From contig NZ_WWVR01000007.1 in NCBI RefSeq assembly GCF_009883055.1, positions 42,481 through 106,480 of the forward strand: 64,000 nucleotides of DNA, written 5' to 3'. Below the pieces are notes generated by a model. It was not told the DNA's origin. It worked only from the letters and a program-made list of their open reading frames with translations, and made no database searches. Each line of letters starts with the position of its first letter. Position 1 is the first letter of the stretch. This document shows, in pieces, positions 9,379-17,244 of this stretch. The DNA comes from Blautia sp. BIOML-A1. Lineage in GTDB: Bacteria > Bacillota > Clostridia > Lachnospirales > Lachnospiraceae. The position numbers and the translations under genes were made by a program.

Positions 9379-9407
9379 ATTATAAGAGTCTTCGTTTTTG
9401 CGGTCAA
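9379..9407 (-). promoter_or_regulatory. Promoter P2 of the SleB-type hydrolase gene
   Basis: TTGACC (9407-9402) and TATAAT (9384-9379) are 17 bases apart on the minus strand, 47 bases upstream of P1. Confidence 0.75.
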
Positions 9408-9445
9408 CAAATTTCGTTCGACAGAATCTGCCATTTCTTTTATCT

Positions 9446-9497
9446 GTTACTGTTCACTCCGTTCACAGTAACTTGGTCAAAATGCATTCCAGCTGAT
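9446..9497 (-). repeat. Dispersed palindromic repeat, copy B
   Basis: A perfect-armed copy: GTTACTG...CAGTAAC at 9446-9472, followed on the plus strand by the conserved tail TTGGTCAAAATGCATTCC. The small upstream reading frame (9477-9692) terminates inside the tail, where the tail supplies its last codons and TGA stop. Confidence 0.8.
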
Positions 9498-9692
9498 CAG
9501 CCCGCATAACGCAGTGCTTCTATTCTTTACTTCTGTCTGCTGCACGTTGTCTGTTTCTGTGGCTGCTGCCATCGGCCGTCTCACTTTCCTGCAGACCACC
9601 GCTCCTGATGTTCCTGTCACCGCCACAACAATGATCAGACTCAGGATTTTCTTTTTTTTAGATCTTTTCACTTTTCTTCCCTTTTGAAACAT
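9477..9692 (-). pseudogene. Truncated efflux adaptor-like gene (N-terminal remnant)
   Basis: A 71-residue frame with a good ribosome site (GGAGG, 6 bases before ATG). It encodes a basic N-terminus, one hydrophobic helix (residues about 15-32) and a QQTEVKNRS segment. This resembles the first 60 residues of HlyD/RND-type periplasmic adaptor subunits of Firmicute efflux systems. The frame stops inside dispersed repeat B, and nothing resembling the adaptor barrel or lipoyl domains follows. I infer a deletion that left promoter and 5' end. A genuine small membrane protein is the alternative. Confidence 0.5.
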
Positions 9693-9803
9693 TTCTGCCC
9701 TCCAAGCTGTCCGTAACCGACTCTCCTGTTCTCTGTTTCTGAAACATACTTTAACAGGAAACTGTGTTCACTTATTGAGAGATCTGTGAAAGACCCATGA
9801 ACT

Positions 9804-9822
9804 AACCTTAAGCGAACCTTAA
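9804..9822 (-). promoter_or_regulatory. OmpR/PhoB-type direct-repeat operator
   Basis: Two TTAAGGTT half-sites on the minus strand are spaced 11 bases apart (one helical turn), the usual arrangement for a winged-helix response regulator. They lie about 110 bases upstream of the truncated adaptor-like frame. Confidence 0.6.
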
Positions 9823-9911
9823 AATCCGTCACATTTATCTGACTTATCAGATTTTCATAAAATATTTTCACTTTTTATGATTTTATTGTGGATATTTTCC
9901 AACTATTATGT

Positions 9912-9917
9912 TATAAT
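9912..9917 (+). promoter_or_regulatory. -10 element of the cytidylate-kinase-like gene
   Basis: TATAAT 38 bases upstream of the ATG at 9955. No convincing -35 element at 16-18 bases is visible; TTGTGG is 20 bases away. Confidence 0.5.
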
Positions 9918-9954
9918 ATTCACAAATAAAAGTCCATCGAAAGGAGGAATTTAT

Positions 9955-10545
9955 ATGAGTAAACGTATCATTACAATCAATCGAATGTACGGAAGCGGTG
10001 GACGTGCTATCGGAAAGGCTCTTGCAGAAGAACTTGGAATCGGATTTTATGACAGAGAACTGATCGAGATTGCCGCTAAGAAGAAAAACATTCCTCTCGG
10101 CGACCTCGCTGATGTGGACGAAAAGAGACCCGGTGTCTGGAGTTTTCCTGTAAATCATGAGATTCAGATCAACCCGGAATATCTCACAATTCCAATGAAT
10201 GATGTTCTGTTTGAACTCCAGCGTGATATCATCCTTTCCCTTTCGGATAAGGAGGACTGCGTGATTGTCGGCAGATGTGCCAATCACATCCTCCTGGATC
10301 GGACTAGCGTGTTTATCTACGCACCGTTTGAAACCCGTGTAAAGACCATTATGGAGCGGCTTGACAGAGAAGAAAAAAGTGCCCGGAAGCTGGTTAAGCG
10401 AATGGATAAGGAACGTAAGGCTTATTACGAATTCTTTACCGATGAGAATTGGCTGGATATGGGACAGTATGATCTTTGCATTGACAGCAGCAGATTTACT
10501 ACGGAAGAAATCGTAAAAATCCTGAAAGAAGCATACGAACGATAA
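9955..10545 (+). CDS. Cytidylate kinase-like family protein
   Basis: A 196-residue P-loop protein. MSKRIITINRMYGSGGRAIG is the typical start of the cytidylate-kinase-like (AAA-type) family, followed by FYDRELI and VGRCANHIL. The family resembles Cmk but has a divergent P-loop, and most members lack assigned substrates. Start chosen for AAAGGAGG at 9940-9947. It is monocistronic, closed by a strong terminator. A true cmk probably exists elsewhere, so the substrate is left open. Confidence 0.82.
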   Translation: MSKRIITINRMYGSGGRAIGKALAEELGIGFYDRELIEIAAKKKNIPLGDLADVDEKRPGVWSFPVNHEIQINPEYLTIPMNDVLFELQRDIILSLSDKEDCVIVGRCANHILLDRTSVFIYAPFETRVKTIMERLDREEKSARKLVKRMDKERKAYYEFFTDENWLDMGQYDLCIDSSRFTTEEIVKILKEAYER

Positions 10546-10546
10546 A

Positions 10547-10584
10547 CGTGGGGGAATGTATTATCATTCCCCCACGCATTTTAT
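10547..10584. terminator. Bidirectional terminator between converging genes
   Basis: A 12-base-pair stem (CGTGGGGGAATG with its complement, 6-base loop) ends in ATTTTAT, at the 3' ends of the kinase-like and DUF362 genes. Confidence 0.88.
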
Positions 10585-11672
10585 CTGGAAATATATTCTT
10601 TTAAAAATTCATAGATCTGGTTTTCTGTCGGCGGACAGCCTTCTGCATGATGTCTGAAGTTTCTGGTACAATGTCCGACTCCCAATTCTCCGCTCTTACC
10701 TCTGTATCCCTGTCCGATACAGATTTTTTCATGAAGTTTTTCGAGAAGTCCTTCCTGCTTCAGCATATCCAGTGCCGGGATCAGATATCCATAGCAGGCA
10801 CTGCAGGAATCCACTTCCTCTACCGCATCAGCCACCTCTACTACCTTGCGTCGTCTCGGAATATTTTGCTGAACATCTTCACCCAGTATGCGGATATCTG
10901 CTTTTGAGATATCAGAACATCCGACTCCAAGCTCTCCGGCAAGCTTCACATACGGAACATCGGAAACTCTGTAATGAAGCTGCTGACAGACATATGCATC
11001 CACAAGTACCGGATCCAGTGCTGTCCAGATACGGTTCATGACTACCGGATTTCCACCGTCTTCAAAATCCAGGTCTCCACAGATATTGTCAACTACGATA
11101 AAGTCCTGATGGATTCCTGTGTTTAAATGTGCGATCGGCTTGTGAAGACCCATCGAATGGAAATGACGTTTCTCTGTGTTTGGGATCAGTCCTTTCATAT
11201 TCTTAAGTGCACAGGTGATCTTTGTCTGACAGTGTCCCTTCATAACCGGCACATTAATCAGGAAGTCCACCTCTTTTACACTGCTGCAAATCTTGAGTTC
11301 CAGTCCTCTGCAGTCTTTTGTAAAGCTTTTGTCCTTCTGGGTATCATGAAATTCCACATCATAGCCATCACATATCTGCTGATAACCGCACACCTCAAAT
11401 ACATCTGAGGTACGATCCCCTACCCAGGAGCCTTCCAGGATCATCATTTTGCGGAAGCCATTCTCCTTCAGATATTCCAGGATTCCGGCAATGATCTCCG
11501 TATGTGTCGTGGCACCATTGGACGGATCCGATGCCGAAACCATGTTTGGCTTGATGCCAACCATTTTGTCACGGTCACCGATCAGCTCTGCCAGATTACT
11601 CTCTGCCAGAAGTTCTTTGGTGATCTTTTTGTATTCTGTTCCACTTTTTATAAAAATCTGGTTTTTCTCCAT
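10581..11672 (-). CDS. DUF362 domain-containing protein
   Basis: A 363-residue protein with the DUF362 pattern: KPNMVSASDP near residue 42, a central VPVMKGHCQTKITCALKNMKG segment, and a DPVLVDAYVC segment. The C-terminus has cysteine-containing segments (SCSACYGYL, a GHC segment and EGC) where some relatives carry ferredoxin clusters, but no CxxCxxCxxxCP ferredoxin motif is present. The family's biochemical role is unknown. It appears to be a single-gene unit. Confidence 0.82.
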   Translation of the reverse strand: MEKNQIFIKSGTEYKKITKELLAESNLAELIGDRDKMVGIKPNMVSASDPSNGATTHTEIIAGILEYLKENGFRKMMILEGSWVGDRTSDVFEVCGYQQICDGYDVEFHDTQKDKSFTKDCRGLELKICSSVKEVDFLINVPVMKGHCQTKITCALKNMKGLIPNTEKRHFHSMGLHKPIAHLNTGIHQDFIVVDNICGDLDFEDGGNPVVMNRIWTALDPVLVDAYVCQQLHYRVSDVPYVKLAGELGVGCSDISKADIRILGEDVQQNIPRRRKVVEVADAVEEVDSCSACYGYLIPALDMLKQEGLLEKLHEKICIGQGYRGKSGELGVGHCTRNFRHHAEGCPPTENQIYEFLKEYISR

Positions 11673-11775
11673 AAAATGCTCCTCCTGCCTGCATCTATAT
11701 TTTCTCTTTTTACAGGATAACGTATTTGGGAAAAATATTCCAGTTAATTATTTTAAGAGGGGGATTAGTTTTATT

Positions 11776-11812
11776 GTTACTGTTCACTCCGTTCACAGCA
11801 GCCTAATCAGAA
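11776..11812 (-). repeat. Dispersed palindromic repeat, copy C
   Basis: GTTACTGTTCACTCCGTTCA followed by CAGCAGC (11776-11802) and a degenerate tail. It abuts the last codons of the ABC permease gene, whose TGA lies in the tail, mirroring copy B. Confidence 0.7.
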
Positions 11813-12463
11813 CTCTTTCCTCTCCATGATCCGCTCGCTGACTTTTACAGATACTGCCGTGCAGATCATCAGCAATACGATCAGCAGACATGCTGTCTGC
11901 CATCCGGAAATTCTTTCCAGAAACTCAAAGCCTCTCACAAAACCTTTCTTATATATATTGTACCCTTCCCTGCATACCGCCACCAGCAAAAAAAGTGCCG
12001 CTGCTGCCGCTACCATGATGATTCTGCTTTTCTCCGCTTCGTACTTTAACCGCAGCGGAATCGTTCCGCAAAGAATCATCCCTGCAAGGATCATTGAGAC
12101 ACCTGCACTGATCAGAAGGTCCTGCATTTCCTGATTTCCGGTAACCTGAACTTTCAATATCCCAATGAGCAGAGCAGCCATACCTGTCACTGCTGCAAAG
12201 CAGAAACCAAGCAGATATTTCGACCATACATACTGTTTTCTGGTAACAGGAAGGGTCATCAGATAATTCATTCCATGGTGATAAGCATCATAGGAAATCG
12301 TTCCGACAGAGACACCAATACTTACAAAAATCGAATAGTACACAAAGAAAGTGCTTCCATTCTTCTGTACGATCAGATACATAAATCCGATCAGGAAAAC
12401 AGCCAGATATGTCTTCATATTTATTTTGAGCAGTTCCATATCTTTCGCTAACAATCCACTCAT
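11807..12463 (-). CDS. ABC-2 type transporter permease subunit
   Basis: 218 residues with about six hydrophobic segments and no enzymatic motif. It follows an ABC ATPase with a 4-base overlap. Gene order GntR (YtrA-like)-ATPase-permease is the usual layout of Firmicute exporters induced by cell-wall-active compounds. The substrate cannot be deduced. The C-terminus runs into dispersed repeat C; the length is ordinary, so truncation is not evident. Confidence 0.82.
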   Translation of the reverse strand: MSGLLAKDMELLKINMKTYLAVFLIGFMYLIVQKNGSTFFVYYSIFVSIGVSVGTISYDAYHHGMNYLMTLPVTRKQYVWSKYLLGFCFAAVTGMAALLIGILKVQVTGNQEMQDLLISAGVSMILAGMILCGTIPLRLKYEAEKSRIIMVAAAAALFLLVAVCREGYNIYKKGFVRGFEFLERISGWQTACLLIVLLMICTAVSVKVSERIMERKEF

Positions 12464-13311
12464 AATGTCTCTCCTTTCACCAGCATGGTGATCACCTCAT
12501 CCACACTACCTTTCTCAACTACGATCTCCGGGTAGTTTTCCAGATAATAGTGCTTCTGGTCTGTCAGGCAGCTGTATCCAAACGGCTCCTTCCTCACACG
12601 CAGAAGATATTCTTTATCAAGTGCCTCGTATTCCTGCTCTGTCACTTTGAGAAATCCATATTCCTCAAGAATACGGTCCGTCTCCTCATGAAGAACAATT
12701 TCCCCTTCATGGATCATATACAGGTCATCGCAGAAATGCTCCAGATCCCCGGAAATATGGGAACTGACCACGATGGAACGCCCCGGGATCTCCATATATT
12801 CCCGCAGAAGATCAAGGATTTCTTCTCTGGCAACCACATCCAGCCCCGCTGTCGGCTCATCCAGAAGCAGCAATCTGCTGCCATGGCTGAGTGCAAGGAG
12901 CACATTCAGCTTTGCTTTCATTCCGGTAGAGAAATCTCTGATCTGTTTGTTCCGTGGAATCTGAAATTTCTCACATCTTTCAGCGAACTCTTCTTCCCTG
13001 AAGTCCGGGTAAAACCGCTTCATAACCGGAATAAGCTGATTCACTTTCAGATATTCCGAAAATCCGCTGTCTGAAAACACTGTGCCAATCTCCTGTTTCT
13101 GCTCGGGTTTCAGATCTTGCGCTGTCCTGTCCAATACTTTTACGCTGCCCTGATCCGGATGGATAAGACCAAGTATAAGCTTAAAGGTCGTACTCTTTCC
13201 GGCTCCATTTGCCCCGATCAGCCCGATGATCCGATCCTTAGGAATCTGCATATTCAGATCAAGCGTAAAATCATTATATTTCTTAATCACATGATCGAAT
13301 TCTATCATCAT
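12460..13311 (-). CDS. ABC transporter ATP-binding protein
   Basis: 283 residues. Walker A GANGAGKST is at 33-41, a degenerate signature FSTGMKAKL replaces LSGGQ, and Walker B LLLLDEPTAGLD follows. The last 70 residues form the small C-terminal domain usual in the YtrB/CcmA group. It starts at an ATGATGA that overlaps the GntR stop, so the three genes are translationally coupled. It should energise the membrane subunit encoded next. Confidence 0.92.
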   Translation of the reverse strand: MMIEFDHVIKKYNDFTLDLNMQIPKDRIIGLIGANGAGKSTTFKLILGLIHPDQGSVKVLDRTAQDLKPEQKQEIGTVFSDSGFSEYLKVNQLIPVMKRFYPDFREEEFAERCEKFQIPRNKQIRDFSTGMKAKLNVLLALSHGSRLLLLDEPTAGLDVVAREEILDLLREYMEIPGRSIVVSSHISGDLEHFCDDLYMIHEGEIVLHEETDRILEEYGFLKVTEQEYEALDKEYLLRVRKEPFGYSCLTDQKHYYLENYPEIVVEKGSVDEVITMLVKGETL

Positions 13312-13691
13312 AGCCTGTCCTCCATTATAATATCAAATGTCTCTCTGATCTCCTTCTCAGTCAGCCCTCCGGCCTGTGCCCTTCGGACGGCTGCCTCGAG
13401 TTCCTTCTCCAGTTCCTTGCGCCTCTCTTCCATTAGAAGCTCCTGATTTGTATTTGCAATAAAGCTTCCCTTTCCATGGACAGTTACGACCAGACCTTCT
13501 TCTTCCAGACTGTCGTAAGCTTTTTTCACCGTGAGCGCACTGATCTTTAGTTCTCTGGAAAGTGCACGCACGGAAGGAAGTGCCGCTCCCGCAGTCAGTG
13601 TACCTTCTATTATTCCTGCCTTGATCTGAATCATGATCTGCTCATAGATCGGTTCCATGGAAGTATGATTAATAATAAGATCCAACTTCAT
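13308..13691 (-). CDS. GntR family transcriptional regulator, YtrA subfamily
   Basis: A 127-residue winged-helix repressor. The GntR head is at residues 10-78 with PSVRALSRELKISALTVKKA and the GKGSF wing. A short C-terminal helical dimerisation segment replaces the large effector domain, which is the YtrA pattern. It is the first gene of the operon, and its promoter lies inside a large palindrome, so autoregulation is likely. Confidence 0.9.
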   Translation of the reverse strand: MKLDLIINHTSMEPIYEQIMIQIKAGIIEGTLTAGAALPSVRALSRELKISALTVKKAYDSLEEEGLVVTVHGKGSFIANTNQELLMEERRKELEKELEAAVRRAQAGGLTEKEIRETFDIIMEDRL

Positions 13692-13703
13692 CCCTCCTTG
13701 TAT

Positions 13704-13752
13704 AAACAGTATATAACAGCATTATACTGTTGTCAACTGTTATATACTGTTT
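13704..13752 (-). promoter_or_regulatory. Promoter and palindromic operator of the GntR-ABC operon
   Basis: On the minus strand TTGACA (13736-13731) and TATACT (13713-13708) are exactly 17 bases apart. A perfect 16-base inverted repeat, AAACAGTATATAACAG (13704-13719) and its complement (13737-13752), flanks and overlaps both boxes. A further half-site ATACTGT lies between them. A bound YtrA-type dimer would occlude RNA polymerase. Confidence 0.85.
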
Positions 13753-13803
13753 ATCATTTTTCTATCCCAACATCCAACACATTACGGAGTAATTTCCTAT
13801 AAA

Positions 13804-13862
13804 GCAAAAAAGCCTTCTCCCTGTCACCAGACCAGACTGACCGATCATGACAGAAAAAAGGC
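13804..13862 (-). terminator. Terminator of the DUF5662/GH13 transcript
   Basis: An interrupted stem (GCCTT plus CTGTCA arms with their complements) with a large loop is followed by TTTTTTGC on the minus strand. Confidence 0.65.
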
Positions 13863-13877
13863 GTTTATCCTGTTCTC

Positions 13878-14435
13878 TCAATATTTGATTTTTCTTGTTT
13901 CTCCCTTAAGATATCTATATTTGATATAGTGGAGAAGTTTTTCTTCACCATGATCATTCAGAATGCGAAGAAGCGCTTCCAGTTCTTTCTTGGTCTGTGG
14001 ATGAATAAACCAGAGGTCTTCTTTGCTCTTCATGAAATATTCCAGAGGCTGGCTGCTTGTATAGGCATCTCCCAGATAATTCCGCGAAGCACTGATCCGG
14101 TCCATAACCATCTCTGCCACATATTTACGTGGCATCTGAGCTCCCATGATCACATGATTCTTATCAAGAGAATAATCAACCCAGTGCTCAAAATGATGCT
14201 TGTTCCGGCCCTTGTGGTGTAGCCACGAAGTGGAAACTCCGATGTCCTCCCGCTCTGCATTGTTCGGGCTTCTCGTTCCCTGATAATATTTACAGCCCAC
14301 CAGAAATTCCGCAGGCGTATATTTGGAAAGGTCATGAAGCAGCCCCTGCTTATACAGTCCGATCCGGAAACAATATTTCATCACCAGTAATTTATGCTTT
14401 GTTATCGTCTTGAAGTGCAGCCACGGATGCATCAT
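13878..14435 (-). CDS. DUF5662 family protein
   Basis: 185 residues opening with MHPWLHFKTITKHKLLVMK, then GLLHDLSKYTPAEF and HHFEHWVDYS. The conserved His/Asp residues (LLHDLSKY, LHHKGRNKHH) suggest an HD-like metal site, but this is inference; the family is uncharacterised. The start overlaps the upstream GH13 gene by 44 bases, so they are probably co-transcribed. Confidence 0.8.
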   Translation of the reverse strand: MMHPWLHFKTITKHKLLVMKYCFRIGLYKQGLLHDLSKYTPAEFLVGCKYYQGTRSPNNAEREDIGVSTSWLHHKGRNKHHFEHWVDYSLDKNHVIMGAQMPRKYVAEMVMDRISASRNYLGDAYTSSQPLEYFMKSKEDLWFIHPQTKKELEALLRILNDHGEEKLLHYIKYRYLKGETRKIKY

Positions 14436-16287
14436 CCTCTACCTCCTCCTGCCTTGCCACCAGCACCACAATGGTACGTGGATTGATATCTATTACTTTT
14501 TTGTAACTTACACTGTCTTCCCGGAACCATTTTTCTTCTTCCTGATCCGAGGTGTCGACAATCTTTCTCCATGTCACTCCATCCGGAAGGTTTGGCAATG
14601 CGATTTTCCTCTCCTCCCAGTGAAAATTGTAACCTATATAAAGGAAGTCATCTTTTGTTCCGTCTGCTCTCTCAGCATAATCTCCACAGTACATGATCCC
14701 GATCAGGCGGCTGGTGTTTTCCATATTTAAAAACCACGCACGTTCTCCATGGAAGGAAATATCCGGAAATCCCTTGGCCATATAATCTACGTTTCGAAGC
14801 TCATTCGGCATATGAAGGATCGGATGCTCCTTTCGGAATTCAATCGCTTTCTTCACAAAGGAAAACAATTTCTCCTGTTTTTTGAATGATTTCCAGTCCG
14901 TCCAGCCTGTGCTGTTATCCTGACACCAGGCATTATTATTTCCTCCCTGTGAATTGCCGAACTCATCTCCTCCATAAAGCATCGGTGTACCCTGACTCAA
15001 AAGCAGCATGAGAAAAGCATTTCGAAGCTGCTTCTCCCTGAGACGGCGGATTGCCTGCTTCCTCGTCGCGCCTTCTACACCGCAGTTCCAGGAATAATTA
15101 TAATCACTGCCGTCATGATTCTCTTCTCCGTTCGCTTCATTATGGCGGTAATTATAAGTCACGGTGTCATACAGAGTAAATCCATCCTGACTCGCCATGT
15201 AATTGATCGTTCCGAAATCTCCTGTGTTTCTCTTAATATGAAACTGTGCTCCGGCGATCATCCCCTCGTCACTCTTGAGAAGGCGGCGCATATCCTGCAT
15301 AAATCCTCTGTTGTACTCTGCCAGCATATTCTCTTTGTCGGGCTGTCCGGAAATATCAGAAAACATTTTTTTGACTCCATACAGGAACGGATCTCTCTCG
15401 ATCAGTTCCTTCGGGACACCATCTCCTACCAGATGGAAACCATCCACATGATAGTATTTTTTCCAGAACCACAATGCATAAAGGGCTTTCATCGGTGCGG
15501 TATCTGCCGGGAAATACATTTCCATAATACATTCTATTCCAGCCTCATGAAAGGCCCTCACCATATCGCAGAACTCCTTTTGCGGTTTCCTGGTAGCACA
15601 GTAAGCGCTTTTGGGTGCAAAATAAAATCCCGGCTGATATCCCCAGTAATTGATCCGGCCCTTCTGATGCTTCTGCCGGATCATGACCTTTCCAGAGTCT
15701 GCCACAGATTTTTCCATAAATTCATAACATGGCATTAATTCAATCGCATTGATGCCCAGTTCTTTCCAATAGGGAATCATTTCTGTAAGACCTGCAAAGG
15801 TACCTCTCTTTTTGGGTGAGATCTTTGCCTGTCTTGTATAACCCCTGACATGGATTTTATAAAGAAGCATATCCTGATAAGGGATCTTTGGTGCCGCATC
15901 TCCCATCCAGTTATATCCCTTTGTATTGAGAAAACTGCATCTTATTTTGTGCTCATCTTCCTTATCTGTTATTTTGCCAAATGCTTCTCTTCCTGTCAGG
16001 CCATAAGCATACGGATCCTGACATACCTTTGTATCTATTCGAAAATTATATTCATATTGTTCCGGCTTAAATCCGGACACCATCATTGCACACATACGGC
16101 CGGTCCGATTTGCTTCTGTAAAAGGAATCTCTTCTACCGGTTCTGCTTCTCCCTTATGATACAGAATCAGAGAAGCTTCTTCATCAGCGGGAACCTCCAC
16201 AGCAAAATTTATTCCCCCGGAAACTTTTGTGGCACCAGGCAGCATCGGATTGCCTTCGTGTATCAAAAGCCCGCTTTGATCGTACAT
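14392..16287 (-). CDS. GH13 glycogen-debranching/isoamylase-like protein, probably inactive
   Basis: 631 residues. An N-terminal beta-sandwich (CBM48-like, to about residue 130) precedes a GH13 barrel of the GlgX/isoamylase type, with RHNEANGEENHDG, SWNCGVEG and MLYGGDEFG as landmarks. The catalytic motifs are altered: region II reads VDGFHLVGD, with Val287 where the Asp nucleophile belongs. Region I reads CIMEMYFPAD in place of a D..NH motif. Region IV has QD instead of HD. Only the region III glutamate (LAE) remains. The start at 16287 follows AAGGAGG. A glucan-binding or regulatory role is possible. Confidence 0.85.
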   Translation of the reverse strand: MYDQSGLLIHEGNPMLPGATKVSGGINFAVEVPADEEASLILYHKGEAEPVEEIPFTEANRTGRMCAMMVSGFKPEQYEYNFRIDTKVCQDPYAYGLTGREAFGKITDKEDEHKIRCSFLNTKGYNWMGDAAPKIPYQDMLLYKIHVRGYTRQAKISPKKRGTFAGLTEMIPYWKELGINAIELMPCYEFMEKSVADSGKVMIRQKHQKGRINYWGYQPGFYFAPKSAYCATRKPQKEFCDMVRAFHEAGIECIMEMYFPADTAPMKALYALWFWKKYYHVDGFHLVGDGVPKELIERDPFLYGVKKMFSDISGQPDKENMLAEYNRGFMQDMRRLLKSDEGMIAGAQFHIKRNTGDFGTINYMASQDGFTLYDTVTYNYRHNEANGEENHDGSDYNYSWNCGVEGATRKQAIRRLREKQLRNAFLMLLLSQGTPMLYGGDEFGNSQGGNNNAWCQDNSTGWTDWKSFKKQEKLFSFVKKAIEFRKEHPILHMPNELRNVDYMAKGFPDISFHGERAWFLNMENTSRLIGIMYCGDYAERADGTKDDFLYIGYNFHWEERKIALPNLPDGVTWRKIVDTSDQEEEKWFREDSVSYKKVIDINPRTIVVLVARQEEVEDDASVAALQDDNKA

Positions 16288-16322
16288 AATCCCTCTCTCC
16301 TCCTTATACATGCCTTCTATGA

Positions 16323-17081
16323 TCAGAGCTGCTCTGTATCCAGCTCAACCGGACAATGGTCCGATCCCATGATCTCCGTGTGGATCACCGCATCCTTCAA
16401 ATACTCCCTGAGGGCAGGTGATACCAGGAAGTAGTCGATTCTCCATCCTGAATTCTTCTCACGGGCTCTGAAACGATAGGACCACCAGGAATAAATCCCT
16501 TCCTGATCCGGATAAAAATAGCGGAACGTATCAATAAATCCGCTTTCCAGGACTTTCGTAAAGCACCCTCTCTCTTCATCCGTAAATCCTGCGTTTTTGT
16601 GGTTGGTCTTAGGATTCTTAAGATCGATCTCCTGATGTGCGACATTCAGATCTCCGCAGCAGATGACCGGCTTTTTGTCCTGGAGCTTCAGAAGATATGC
16701 GAGAAAATCTCTCTCCCACTCCATTCGATAAGAAAGACGCTTCAGTTCCGTCTGAGAATTTGGCGTATATACCGTTACAAAATAAAAATGATCAAACTCA
16801 AGAGTGATCACACGTCCTTCCTTGTCATGTTCTTCTATTCCTATCCCATAAAAAACAGAAAGCGGCTCCTGCTTTGTAAAGATCGCCGTTCCGGAATATC
16901 CCTTCCTGTTTGCATAATTCCAGTACTGATGATAGCCCGGAAGTTCAATCTTGACCTGTCCCTGCTGACATTTCGTCTCCTGCAGACAAAAAATATCTGC
17001 GTCCAGTTCCCGAAATCTATCTTCAAACCCTTTGGTCAGACATGCTCTGATTCCATTTACATTCCATGAAACAAATTTCAT
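16323..17081 (-). CDS. xth: Exodeoxyribonuclease III
   Basis: 252 residues of the exonuclease III/AP-endonuclease family. The metal- and DNA-binding motifs are intact: [28 protein letters not shown] and SDHCPVELD. It repairs abasic sites and 3' blocks in DNA. It is closer to Bacillus ExoA than to long eukaryotic APE1, having no N-terminal extension. A TATAAT -10 element lies at 17113-17118 on the minus strand. Confidence 0.94.
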   Translation of the reverse strand: MKFVSWNVNGIRACLTKGFEDRFRELDADIFCLQETKCQQGQVKIELPGYHQYWNYANRKGYSGTAIFTKQEPLSVFYGIGIEEHDKEGRVITLEFDHFYFVTVYTPNSQTELKRLSYRMEWERDFLAYLLKLQDKKPVICCGDLNVAHQEIDLKNPKTNHKNAGFTDEERGCFTKVLESGFIDTFRYFYPDQEGIYSWWSYRFRAREKNSGWRIDYFLVSPALREYLKDAVIHTEIMGSDHCPVELDTEQL

Positions 17082-17173
17082 TTCGTTTCTCCTTCATTTT
17101 TTTATATCATTTATTATACATGATTCCTGAGTGAGTTAAAATACATTTTTTTATTTTTTGCACAGAGCAACCG

Positions 17174-17202
17174 TTGTAAATCCCTGTGTTTTCTGATAAA
17201 AT
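17174..17202 (+). promoter_or_regulatory. Promoter of the DUF1292 gene
   Basis: TTGTAA at 17174-17179 and TAAAAT at 17197-17202, 17 bases apart, upstream of the ATG at 17245. Confidence 0.65.
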
Positions 17203-17244
17203 GAATAAAATAACCAAAAGAAAACAAAAGTGAGGAATTCAATT

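Noticed and set aside
9668..9871. 67-residue minus-strand frame across the operator and 5' end of the adaptor remnant
   Set aside because: No ribosome site, overlaps regulatory repeats and the better-supported 9477-9692 frame.
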